Assembly (NCBI GenBank): GCA_910587595.1
Contig: CAJULQ010000001.1
Span: 434,001 to 498,000, forward strand
Reading direction: 5' to 3'
DNA from: an uncultured Christensenellaceae bacterium
Lineage (GTDB): Bacteria; Bacillota; Clostridia; Christensenellales; Pumilibacteraceae
DNA: 64,000 nucleotides
The translations under genes and the position numbers were made by a program. Under the pieces are notes generated by a model, which was given only the letters and a program-made list of their open reading frames with translations, was not told the DNA's origin and made no database searches. Position 1 is the first letter of the stretch; every line of letters starts with the position of its first letter. Shown one piece after another: positions 41,721 through 49,311 of this stretch.

Positions 41721-43103
41721 TTATGCCAAGTTGTTTTTGTTGCGGGCGAATATTTGGGTATCGCGAATGTTTCCGATGCCCGTAACGTATAACAGCATGC
41801 GCTCCAAGCCCAAGCCGAATCCGCTGTGCGGCACCGAACCGTAACGGCGCAAGTCGAGATAGTTTTCGTAGTCGCTCATTTTCATGCCGCGATCCTCGAT
41901 GGCCTTTTTGAGTTTTTCGTAGTCGTTTTCGCGCTCGCTACACCCGATGATCTCGCCCACACCCGGCACCAACAGATCGGTGGCGGCCACCGTTTTGCCG
42001 TCGGGATTGAGCTTCATATAAAACGATTTGATGTCTTTGGGATAGTTGACCACAAACACCGGCTTTTTATACACTTCGTCGGTGAGGTAGCGTTCGTGCT
42101 CGGTTTGCAGATCGCACCCCCACGACACGGGATAGGCAAACTGCTTGCCGCTTTTACGCAGTATCTCCACGGCCTCGGTGTAGTCTACCCGCGCAAACTC
42201 GCTGTGCGCCACGTTTTCGAGCTTGGCGATAAGCCCCGCCTCGAAACGCTCTTCGAAAAATTTCAATTCTTCGGCGCAGTGATCCAACAAGTGTTGCGTG
42301 ATCGATTGGATCATATCGGTGGCAATGCCGATGATGTCGTCGAGCTCGGCAAAAGCCACTTCGGGTTCGATCTGCCAAAACTCGGCCGCGTGCCGCGTGG
42401 TGTTGGAATTTTCGGCGCGGAACGTGGGGCCGAACGTATAGATCTTGCCCATGGCCGTGGCCATCACCTCGCCTTCGAGCTGCCCCGAAACGGTAAGACC
42501 CGCCGCGCGCCCGAAAAAGTCGGCGGCGTAGTATTCTTCCTCCGATCGAATGGCGGGCGCATACCCCACCGTGGTCACTTTGAAAATTTCGCCCGCGCCC
42601 TCGCAATCGCTGCCCGTGATGATGGGCGTGTGCACGTAATAAAACCCGCGCTTATGGAAGAACTCGTGTATGGCATACGACAATTCGGAACGCACGCGGA
42701 ACATAGCGTTGAACGTGTTGGTGCGCACCCGCAGGTGCGGAATGGTGCGCAAATATTCCATGGTGTGGCGCTTTTTCTGCAAAGGATAGCTGCCGTCGCA
42801 CGCGCCCAAAAGCTCGGCGCGCTCGGCCAATATCTCCACCGCCTCGTTTTTCATGCCCTTTACGGCTGTGCCCGTTACTTTGAGCGCCGCGCCCAACACG
42901 AGCAACGCGCTCAACTCGCCGTCCGAAAACTTGGTCTTGTCAAACACGATCTGAGTGTGTTTGAGCGCCGTGCCGTCGTTCAGCTCGGCAAACGCAACGT
43001 TTTTGCTGTCGCGCGAGGTGCGCACCCAACCGCACACCGTTACCGTTTTGCCCTCATAACTCTGTCTGTTTTCGGTCAGCTCTTTCAGTTCCACGCGTTT
43101 CAT
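41721..43103 (-). CDS. asnS: Asparagine-tRNA ligase
   Basis: A 460-residue class IIb synthetase charging tRNA-Asn. The OB-fold domain (1-110) carries V-C-G-W-V-R-T-S-R-D near 24. The catalytic motifs are T-P-I-I-T-G-S-D-C-E-G-A-G near 160, F-G-P-T-F-R-A-E-N-S-N-T near 225, and G-F-G-L-G-L-E-R near 432. The G-E-I-I-G motif present here is typical of AsnRS rather than AspRS. Its own promoter lies 48 bases upstream, with aspS 66 bases downstream, so the two are probably co-transcribed. No T-box leader fits in the short gap. Confidence 0.95.
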   Translation of the reverse strand: MKRVELKELTENRQSYEGKTVTVCGWVRTSRDSKNVAFAELNDGTALKHTQIVFDKTKFSDGELSALLVLGAALKVTGTAVKGMKNEAVEILAERAELLGACDGSYPLQKKRHTMEYLRTIPHLRVRTNTFNAMFRVRSELSYAIHEFFHKRGFYYVHTPIITGSDCEGAGEIFKVTTVGYAPAIRSEEEYYAADFFGRAAGLTVSGQLEGEVMATAMGKIYTFGPTFRAENSNTTRHAAEFWQIEPEVAFAELDDIIGIATDMIQSITQHLLDHCAEELKFFEERFEAGLIAKLENVAHSEFARVDYTEAVEILRKSGKQFAYPVSWGCDLQTEHERYLTDEVYKKPVFVVNYPKDIKSFYMKLNPDGKTVAATDLLVPGVGEIIGCSERENDYEKLKKAIEDRGMKMSDYENYLDLRRYGSVPHSGFGLGLERMLLYVTGIGNIRDTQIFARNKNNLA

Positions 43104-43150
43104 GGCTATCCTTATCGCGTCGGCCTTTTGCGACGCCCCTTTTTTGTTTC

Positions 43151-43179
43151 ATTATAGCCATTTGCGCGACCAAAGTCAA
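43151..43179 (-). promoter_or_regulatory. Promoter of asnS-aspS
   Basis: On the minus strand TTGACT (43174-43179), 17 bases, TATAAT (43151-43156). Confidence 0.8.
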
Positions 43180-43198
43180 GCCTTTTTGCTATCGGTGC

Positions 43199-43687
43199 TC
43201 AATCGGGAATGCGCACGCCCGCGATGTGCAGATAACGCGCGCGGGCGTATGTATAATCGTCTAACGGACGGTTGCGCACGTCGTTGCTGTGCGCCGACAC
43301 CAGCGGCATATCGCCCGCAAACCCCGTGACGACGGGCGTGTGGTAAAAACTGCCGTCCGCACGGCCGAGCTGCACGAAATCGCCGCGTTGCAAGCTTGCG
43401 CGGTCGGTTTCGCGCGCGATAGGCCCCAACCCCTCGTTGCCTATCAAAAAATCATAGAAAAATTCCACGCCCGTCCAAGACGCGGTGCGGTTGTTGGCCG
43501 ACAGATAAAACCAGCCGAACACGGGCGTGAAATTCATTTGCCGACTGCCCGCAAACAAACATTGCGACGCATAGTTGGTGCAGTCGCCGCCCAGATCGGA
43601 AAAATCGTAGTAAGCGGGATTGCGCGAAAGCGCCCACTCCAGCGCATAGCGCACGGCGTTTTCGCGGTTATACGGAACGATTCGCAT
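43199..43687 (-). CDS. Amidase-domain protein (Amidase_6 type)
   Basis: A 162-residue protein matching the putative amidase domain found in Bacilli and Clostridia. It starts Y-N-R-E-N-A-V-R-Y-A and has the likely catalytic cysteine in G-G-D-C-T-N-Y-A-S-Q near residue 35 and a histidine in F-Y-H-T-P-V-V-T-G near residue 115. Such domains usually act on cell walls or peptides and are often exported, but this copy has no signal peptide. GAGGTGA precedes the ATG. It follows the M18 aminopeptidase gene by 70 bases. Confidence 0.8.
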   Translation of the reverse strand: MRIVPYNRENAVRYALEWALSRNPAYYDFSDLGGDCTNYASQCLFAGSRQMNFTPVFGWFYLSANNRTASWTGVEFFYDFLIGNEGLGPIARETDRASLQRGDFVQLGRADGSFYHTPVVTGFAGDMPLVSAHSNDVRNRPLDDYTYARARYLHIAGVRIPD

Positions 43688-43757
43688 ATACGGTCACCTC
43701 GTTTTTCCCAGTATATGCGCCCGCCGCGTAAAAAAGTGCAAACTTGCTACAGAGCAA

Positions 43758-44948
43758 TCAACCGTCGATACGCACGCTCTCGCCCGCAAACGTTACCGTG
43801 CTTTGGAAAAAGGCGGTAAGTCCTTTTTGCAGATCTTGCAGATCACCGACGGCGGCCGTTTCCACCGCCGCGTGCATGGCAAGTTGGGGCACGCCGATAT
43901 CGCACACGCGGCAAGACAGCGTATGCGCCGCCGTCAACCCTATGGTAGAGCCGCAACGCTTATCGGGGTGGTGCCGATACGTTTGCACGGGCAACGCGGC
44001 GCGACCGAAAATTTCGGTAACGACCGCCGCCGTAAGCGCGTCGGACGCATAGCGGTCGTTACGCTTTACGGCCACGCCGCCGCCGAGTACGGGATAGGCG
44101 GCGCCGTATTTTTCGGCGTGCGCGGGATGGAACGCATGGGCGCCGTCGCAAGACAGCGCAAACGCGTTCTCGAGCATTTCTTGCGCGTCCTTACCGAGCG
44201 CCTCCGTCAAAAACGCACGCAAGCGTCCGCTTTGAGCGCCCTCGCGCGTTTCGCTGCCCACCTCTTCGTGGTCGAAACAAGCGATCGCGCATGTGGCGCG
44301 CGGGCGGGCGTCGGCTAAAGCGCGCACGCATGCGTACACGCTCGCCAAATTATCGATGCGCGGCGCACACAGATATTGGCCGTTTACCCCGCTGAGATAG
44401 GGCGTATCGTCGGGCACGCAAAACAGATCGGTCTGCACGGCGTCGGGCACGCCGAGAGCCGCCGCCACGTTTTCGCACGCGCCGATCAGCGGCCGCATAT
44501 CGCGCGACACGGTAAGTTCTTCGCCCGCTTGTCCGCCGCCCAAATGCACGGCCAACGACGGCACGGTCACCGTAAAGTCGGAACATACGTTTTTGCAAAC
44601 CAAAACGCCGTTTTCGCGCACCACCGCCCGCCCCGCGATCTTCAGCGGCCTATCCAAGTAAGCGCGCAACAAGCCGCCGCCGTATTTTTCCACGGACAGC
44701 AAGGGCGCGCCCGCGTTGCTCGTAACGCGCAATGCCGGCGAATCGGTGTGCGCCAACGCCAACTGCAAAACGTTTGCGCCGCGCTTACACGCAAACAGCG
44801 TGCCGCCCTCGGCGCGGTAAACGCCCGCCGCGCTTTGTTGCGCCGCATGACCGAGCGGCACAAACCCCGCTTTTTCCAACATGGCCGCGGCGTTTGCCAC
44901 GGCATGGTAGCTTGTATACGACGAGTGCAAAAATTGAGTAAGTTTCAC
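43758..44948 (-). CDS. apeB: M18 family aminopeptidase
   Basis: A 396-residue cytosolic zinc aminopeptidase of the aspartyl aminopeptidase (M18) family. Metal-binding blocks are A-H-T-D-S-P-A-L-R near residue 70, the D-N-L-A-S-V-Y-A-C region near 205, F-D-H-E-E-V-G-S near 235, and the C-terminal G-V-P-Q-L-A-M-H-A near 360. The GTG start at 44948 has GGAGGAGG 8 bases upstream and overlaps the MATE stop (GTGA), so the two genes are coupled. A longer open frame running into the MATE gene is rejected. Confidence 0.9.
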   Translation of the reverse strand: MKLTQFLHSSYTSYHAVANAAAMLEKAGFVPLGHAAQQSAAGVYRAEGGTLFACKRGANVLQLALAHTDSPALRVTSNAGAPLLSVEKYGGGLLRAYLDRPLKIAGRAVVRENGVLVCKNVCSDFTVTVPSLAVHLGGGQAGEELTVSRDMRPLIGACENVAAALGVPDAVQTDLFCVPDDTPYLSGVNGQYLCAPRIDNLASVYACVRALADARPRATCAIACFDHEEVGSETREGAQSGRLRAFLTEALGKDAQEMLENAFALSCDGAHAFHPAHAEKYGAAYPVLGGGVAVKRNDRYASDALTAAVVTEIFGRAALPVQTYRHHPDKRCGSTIGLTAAHTLSCRVCDIGVPQLAMHAAVETAAVGDLQDLQKGLTAFFQSTVTFAGESVRIDG

Positions 44949-46369
44949 GATACGACCTCCTCCGACGCGTCCGTTTTTTCTCTCTCGGCGCGCATTTCCC
45001 GCAACTTGCGGAACGTTTTGCCGCGCACGGCAAAATAGCAAACAAACTGCACGAGCAACGTGACCAGCCAAGAAACGGGATAAGACAGATACAGCATAAA
45101 CAGCGTGTGCCGCACGCGGAACAGCGTGAACACCCACAAAACGCGCAACCCCACCACGCCGAATATCGACACCACCATGGGCGATACCGACCGTCCGATG
45201 GCGCGCAACACGCCCACCGCCACTTCCATGATCCCGCACAAAAAGTAAGGTATGAGAATAAGTCCCAACCGTTCTATGCCGTATTCCACCGCCTCGCTGC
45301 TGCAACCGTAGGCGCGCAACAAAGGCCGCCCCAAAAAATAGGCGCTCAAACCCATCACAAGCCCCACGCCCGTCACGAGCAACAAACACTGCACCAACGC
45401 GAGGTCGATATTTTCGGGTTTGGCCGCCCCGTAGTTTTGCCCCGCCACCGTCAAGCACGCTTGCGACACGGCGTTCATGGCCACATACACAAACCCTTCT
45501 ATGTTCGACGCGGCGGCGTTGCCCGCCATGGCTACTTCGTCGAACCCGTTGATAGACGATTGAATGACCACGTTGGAAAGCGAAAACACCACGCCTTGGA
45601 TGCCCGCGGGCAAACCGATCTTTACGATATCGATAAACGCCGCCTTATGTATGCGCAACTTTTTCAAACACAGCCGCGCGGCGTCTTTGCGGCGCAACAA
45701 CGCGATCACCACGCCCGCGGCGCTCACCGCTTGCGACACAACAGTGGCAATGCCAACGCCCGCCACGCTCATCTTAAGCCCCGCCACCGTTATGATATTG
45801 AGCGCGATATTGGCCACGCCCGCCGCCGCCAGCGCAACCAAAGGGCGGCGCGTATCGCCGCACGCACGCAAAATGCCCGCGCCGAAGTTATACAAAAAGT
45901 TGAACGGCATGCCGCAAAAATAGATCTTGAGATACAGCGCCGAAAGATCCAAAACGCCGTCGGGCGTGTCCATCCACTTGAGCATGACGCCCGAACAGAA
46001 AAAACCTATTACCCCCACGATCACGCCGCCGATCACCGATACCGACAACGCCGTGTGCACGCTTTTGCTCACGCGTTCGCCGTCGCGCGCGCCCGCAAAA
46101 CGCGCCACCACCGCCAGCGCGCCCACGCTCAGCCCGATAAACAAATTGGTGATCAAGTTGATGAGCGCGCCCGTGTTGCCCACCGCCGCCACCGCCGCCT
46201 CGCTCTCTTCGCCCGCAAATCGCCCCAACACGATGATGTCGGCGGCGTTATACAGCAATTGCAACACCGCCGTAAAAACCAACGGCAGCGCAAACAGCAC
46301 GGTTTTACCGAATAGCGGACGGGTGCACAGATCCACGGGCGCTTTTGTCTTTTTTTCCTTGGCTTTCAT
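44945..46369 (-). CDS. MATE family efflux transporter
   Basis: A 474-residue membrane protein with about twelve helices and MATE features: G-K-T-V-L-F-A-L-P-L-V-F near residue 20, Q-L-L-Y-N-A-A-D near 40 and the repeated C-terminal half. It probably exports drugs or metabolites. I start at 46369, after a TTGACT-N17-TACAAT promoter; GGAGAAAG lies upstream at long spacing. It leads an operon with the M18 aminopeptidase gene and is the second MATE gene in the window. Confidence 0.9.
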   Translation of the reverse strand: MKAKEKKTKAPVDLCTRPLFGKTVLFALPLVFTAVLQLLYNAADIIVLGRFAGEESEAAVAAVGNTGALINLITNLFIGLSVGALAVVARFAGARDGERVSKSVHTALSVSVIGGVIVGVIGFFCSGVMLKWMDTPDGVLDLSALYLKIYFCGMPFNFLYNFGAGILRACGDTRRPLVALAAAGVANIALNIITVAGLKMSVAGVGIATVVSQAVSAAGVVIALLRRKDAARLCLKKLRIHKAAFIDIVKIGLPAGIQGVVFSLSNVVIQSSINGFDEVAMAGNAAASNIEGFVYVAMNAVSQACLTVAGQNYGAAKPENIDLALVQCLLLVTGVGLVMGLSAYFLGRPLLRAYGCSSEAVEYGIERLGLILIPYFLCGIMEVAVGVLRAIGRSVSPMVVSIFGVVGLRVLWVFTLFRVRHTLFMLYLSYPVSWLVTLLVQFVCYFAVRGKTFRKLREMRAEREKTDASEEVVS

Positions 46370-46396
46370 ACTTACAAACCGCTTTCTCCGAGCAAT

Positions 46397-46425
46397 ATTG
46401 TAACACCGAAAAGGGCGCAAGTCAA
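46397..46425 (-). promoter_or_regulatory. Promoter of the second MATE gene
   Basis: On the minus strand TTGACT (46420-46425), 17 bases, TACAAT (46397-46402). Confidence 0.75.
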
Positions 46426-46438
46426 ACGCTTTGCGCCG

Positions 46439-46768
46439 TTAATCGCCCCACCAAAAATATTCGCGCCGCACGTTCCCGTTCGCGTCGAACCCTACGCCGT
46501 CGCGCTCTAAGAGCGCGCGTTGCACGTTTATGCCGCCGAATGCAAACGCCGAACTGAGCCGCCCCGCGCGGTTTACCACGCGGTAGCACGGTATGCCGTC
46601 GGGGTCGGGATTGACGTGCAACGCCCACCCCACCGCGCGCGCCGCCCGCGGCTTGCCCGCCATGGCCGCCACCGCGCCGTAAGACGCCACTTTGCCGCGC
46701 GGAATGGCGCGCACGCACGCGTACACCGCCGCAAAAAAAGAATCGCTTTCCGTTTTGATCGTTGCCAT
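46439..46768 (-). CDS. O6-alkylguanine-DNA alkyltransferase-like protein (MGMT C-terminal domain)
   Basis: A 109-residue protein holding only the DNA-binding/active-site domain of the MGMT/Ogt family: I-P-R-G-K-V-A-S-Y-G near residue 22, then the helix-turn-helix, then I-P-C-Y-R-V-V with C61. The reactive cysteine is kept, but the usual PCHRV is PCYRV, so it lies between true alkyltransferases and the alkyltransferase-like (ATL) proteins that have tryptophan instead. It may repair or flag alkylated DNA. There is no ribosome binding site; the ATG starts 6 bases after TATACT. Confidence 0.85.
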   Translation of the reverse strand: MATIKTESDSFFAAVYACVRAIPRGKVASYGAVAAMAGKPRAARAVGWALHVNPDPDGIPCYRVVNRAGRLSSAFAFGGINVQRALLERDGVGFDANGNVRREYFWWGD

Positions 46769-46774
46769 ACGCCA

Positions 46775-46804
46775 AGTATACCAAACGGAAAGCGATATTG
46801 TCAA
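46775..46804 (-). promoter_or_regulatory. Promoter of the alkyltransferase-like gene, leaderless arrangement
   Basis: On the minus strand TTGACA (46799-46804), 18 bases, TATACT (46775-46780), then six bases and the ATG. Confidence 0.75.
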
Positions 46805-46868
46805 AAGATGTGCAAGCATTTGTTGTCCGCGCCCGCGTTGCTACGTTTAAGCAAAGCGGCGCGATCGG

Positions 46869-47564
46869 TCAGTTTTCTTCGCCCAAAATAGCGTGCACGC
46901 CCGTGAAAATGGCATACGCCACTTTTTCTTGATACGACGAACTCACCAACAGTTTTTCGTCGGACGGCGTGCTCAAGAATCCGCACTCCACCAAAAGCGA
47001 GGGCGTGGCCGAACATTGCAGTATGTAGTAATCGCCGCTCATGGCCGAACGGTCGGTTCCCAGCGTGGACTTTAACACGTTCTGCATGGCGTCGGCCATG
47101 GCTTTGCCGTTCTCGCTGCCGGGGGCGTAAAACACTTGCGCACCCTTTTGGTCGCGGCGGGGATAGGAATTGCAGTGCACCGACACCACGAGATCGGCGT
47201 TGGCGTTCTCGATGATCTTTTTGCGCTCTTGCATGTCTTTGAGCTTTTTGTTTTTGGTGGTCATGCCGTACAATCCGTCGGTGGTCGTGCGCGTCATCAC
47301 CACGTCATATCCCTTTGTTTTCAAAAAATGTTTCAACTGCCGCGCAATGGCCAAGTTGACGTCGCTCTCTTTTACCGACGTGGTAACGCCCACCACGCCG
47401 CCGTCCGCGCCGCCGTGTCCCGCGTCGATTACCACCGTTTTGCCCGTTTTGGGCACCGAATACGCGCTTGTCACGGTGGCGGTCACGGCCAAACACAGTC
47501 CTACCGTGAGCGCCACCACCAACAAGCCGATCAATATATTGCGTTTTTTCAGTAAAATAAACAT
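46869..47564 (-). CDS. N-acetylmuramoyl-L-alanine amidase (CwlD-like)
   Basis: A 231-residue zinc amidase (Amidase_3) with an N-terminal membrane anchor or signal (about 8-34). The catalytic and metal motifs are D-A-G-H-G-G near residue 48, K-E-S-D-V-N-L near 65, V-S-V-H-C-N-S near 127 and V-E-C-G-F near 191. It cleaves the bond between muramic acid and the peptide in peptidoglycan; the size and layout match CwlD, which makes muramic delta-lactam in spore cortex, but sporulation cannot be concluded from this. It follows the M1 gene by 19 bases, probably in one operon. Confidence 0.88.
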   Translation of the reverse strand: MFILLKKRNILIGLLVVALTVGLCLAVTATVTSAYSVPKTGKTVVIDAGHGGADGGVVGVTTSVKESDVNLAIARQLKHFLKTKGYDVVMTRTTTDGLYGMTTKNKKLKDMQERKKIIENANADLVVSVHCNSYPRRDQKGAQVFYAPGSENGKAMADAMQNVLKSTLGTDRSAMSGDYYILQCSATPSLLVECGFLSTPSDEKLLVSSSYQEKVAYAIFTGVHAILGEEN

Positions 47565-47583
47565 GCCCTTTTCCTCTTTGTTT

Positions 47584-49038
47584 TCAGCTAACGCTGTATA
47601 ATTTGGCCGTGCCGTCTATATAGCTTGCCATGAACGATTTGAGTTCGCGCTTGCTCGATTGCTCCAAACAAGCAATGAGATCGTCGGGGCGCGCCGTGGT
47701 AAACGCGCACTTGGTCGCATAGTTGCGTAAGCCCGCCACCAACGTCTTTTCGCCCAACATTTTATATAGGCTGTCGTACATCAACTGCCCTTTCACATAG
47801 GTCATATAGCTGTATTCCGCGGCGCTCGCGTAGTCTCCGAGCGCGCGATCCATAGAGGTGTCTTCGCACCGACTGAGTTCGCAAAACAGACTGAATCCGC
47901 CCATGGCGTCGGCAATGCGGTCGTCGTACGCCACATTGTATGCGGGGTGGTTTTTGTAAAACAGCGTGGTGGAATATTCGGCCAGCGCCTCGTCCATCCA
48001 TGCGTTACGCACTTGATCGTTGCCCACGATGCCATACCACCACTGGTGCGCCGTTTCGTGCACGATCACTTCGGCGATCATGTTGCCTTGCGCGGCGTCG
48101 GACACGTACACAAGCCCCGTGTATTCCATGCCGCCTTGGTTAAAAGGCGTTTGCACCACGGCATAGGTTTTATACGGATACGCGCTGAAGCTTTGCGAGA
48201 AATAGGCCAGCGAATCGCACGCCGCTTGTAAGTGCGCGTCGGCGTTGTCGTCGGCGGTGTAATAATAGGTCACGTCTACCCCGTCGGCCGTGCGACTCAC
48301 CGTTTGAAAATGCCCCAAAACGGCAGCGAAGTCGCGCGCTTTTTCCAAGGTGCAATGCGTTACGGCCGTGCCGTTCTCGCCCTCTGTGCGCGTAGCCGCC
48401 GCGGGCATGGCCGCCGTGTATTCGGCGGGCGCGGTAATGGTCACGTCGTAGTCGCACACGGGCAAGCAAAAGGGATCGCCGTTGGCGTAATAGGGCGCAT
48501 CCACAAAGCCGCCGTCATACGCGCATTCGATGGGAAACCAATTGCCCAGATTGATCGTGCCGTCGCAATAGCCCAAACGGTGACGCATGTTGGGCAGTTT
48601 GAGCGTGTATTCCACCGAGATGCGCGTGCTTTGCGTGGGCAGTATGGCGCTCGGCAATTGCACTTTCAATATATCTTCGTCGCGCCCGCCGATCTCGTGG
48701 GCGCCCCCTTCCACTTTCACGATATCTATGCCGCCGTACGATACGCCGTGCGGATAGGCGCTTTCTATCTCGCTCGCCGTTACGGGCGTGAACTGCGCGC
48801 CGTCGCGATACGCCGCGGGATACAAATGGAACCACACTTCGCTCAGTTCCACGTCGGTGCGATTCACGTAGGTAATGTCGCACCGCGCCGAAACGGTCAT
48901 ATCCTCGTGCAGTTGCGCCGTGATGGTATACGAACTGCGCGCCGCGTCACGGCTGTTTTTACACCCCGCAAACAGCGTGAAAGCGCAAACGATACACAAA
49001 AATATCGCCGTTATTTTGCCTGCTTTTCTTGTTTTCAT
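47584..49038 (-). CDS. M1 family metallopeptidase lipoprotein
   Basis: A 484-residue exported zinc aminopeptidase-like protein. A lipoprotein signal ends at L-F-A-G-C (C25). The N-terminal beta domain (to about 230) precedes the catalytic domain with the zinc motif H-E-T-A-H-Q-W-W near residue 330, followed by the third ligand in D-E-A-L-A-E-Y. The exopeptidase G-G-M-E-Y motif is present near residue 305 (Q-G-G-M-E-Y). It should trim peptides at the outer membrane face. GGAGAG sets the start. Confidence 0.9.
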   Translation of the reverse strand: MKTRKAGKITAIFLCIVCAFTLFAGCKNSRDAARSSYTITAQLHEDMTVSARCDITYVNRTDVELSEVWFHLYPAAYRDGAQFTPVTASEIESAYPHGVSYGGIDIVKVEGGAHEIGGRDEDILKVQLPSAILPTQSTRISVEYTLKLPNMRHRLGYCDGTINLGNWFPIECAYDGGFVDAPYYANGDPFCLPVCDYDVTITAPAEYTAAMPAAATRTEGENGTAVTHCTLEKARDFAAVLGHFQTVSRTADGVDVTYYYTADDNADAHLQAACDSLAYFSQSFSAYPYKTYAVVQTPFNQGGMEYTGLVYVSDAAQGNMIAEVIVHETAHQWWYGIVGNDQVRNAWMDEALAEYSTTLFYKNHPAYNVAYDDRIADAMGGFSLFCELSRCEDTSMDRALGDYASAAEYSYMTYVKGQLMYDSLYKMLGEKTLVAGLRNYATKCAFTTARPDDLIACLEQSSKRELKSFMASYIDGTAKLYSVS

Positions 49039-49097
49039 GGTTACTCTCCGTTTTTGGTATCGCTTATGTATATGAGCGCGCGACCCGTTTTATACGC

Positions 49098-49128
49098 AAA
49101 AAAGCCTTTGCCCGCCATGGACAAAGGC
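49098..49128 (-). terminator. Terminator after the mnmG/cysteine-rich pair
   Basis: On the minus strand a 10-base stem with one G-T pair (49119-49128 with 49104-49113) is followed by six T residues. Confidence 0.8.
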
Positions 49129-49148
49129 CGCCGTTACCGCGCTATGTT

Positions 49149-49283
49149 TTAATGATAAAAAGTCAGTTCGTCCGCGCAGTCGCACAGCGAGGCGGCGCAC
49201 TCGTCGCAGTAATCTTTGCCGCAACCCGCGCAATGACGCGCCGCAGCCGCATTCAGTTCTTTTCCGCACTTACAGCAATTCAT
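49149..49283 (-). CDS. Small cysteine-rich zinc-finger protein
   Basis: A 44-residue protein with nine cysteines: M-N-C-C-K-C-G at the start, H-C-A-G-C-G in the middle, and Y-C-D-E-C then C-D-C near the end. The pairs C-x2-C (positions 3/6, 18/21, 26/29) suggest two bound zinc ions in a rubredoxin- or RING-like knot. It begins 28 bases after the mnmG stop and is followed by a terminator, so it is probably co-transcribed with mnmG. No ribosome binding site is clear. The function is unknown. Confidence 0.65.
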   Translation of the reverse strand: MNCCKCGKELNAAAARHCAGCGKDYCDECAASLCDCADELTFYH

Positions 49284-49311
49284 AGCAGTAGTATGCCGCA
49301 AAGCGCGCGCT

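Noticed and set aside
40266..43157. Long plus-strand frames opposite aspS and asnS
   Set aside because: They mirror the synthetase genes, have no ribosome binding sites and no recognisable domains.
43104..43198. T-box or riboswitch before asnS
   Set aside because: The gap between promoter and gene is under 50 bases, too short for such an element.
43758..45458. A 566-codon frame that would extend the M18 peptidase into the MATE gene
   Set aside because: The extra N-terminal part is an off-frame reading of the MATE gene; GTG 44948 has a strong ribosome binding site and gives the normal family length.
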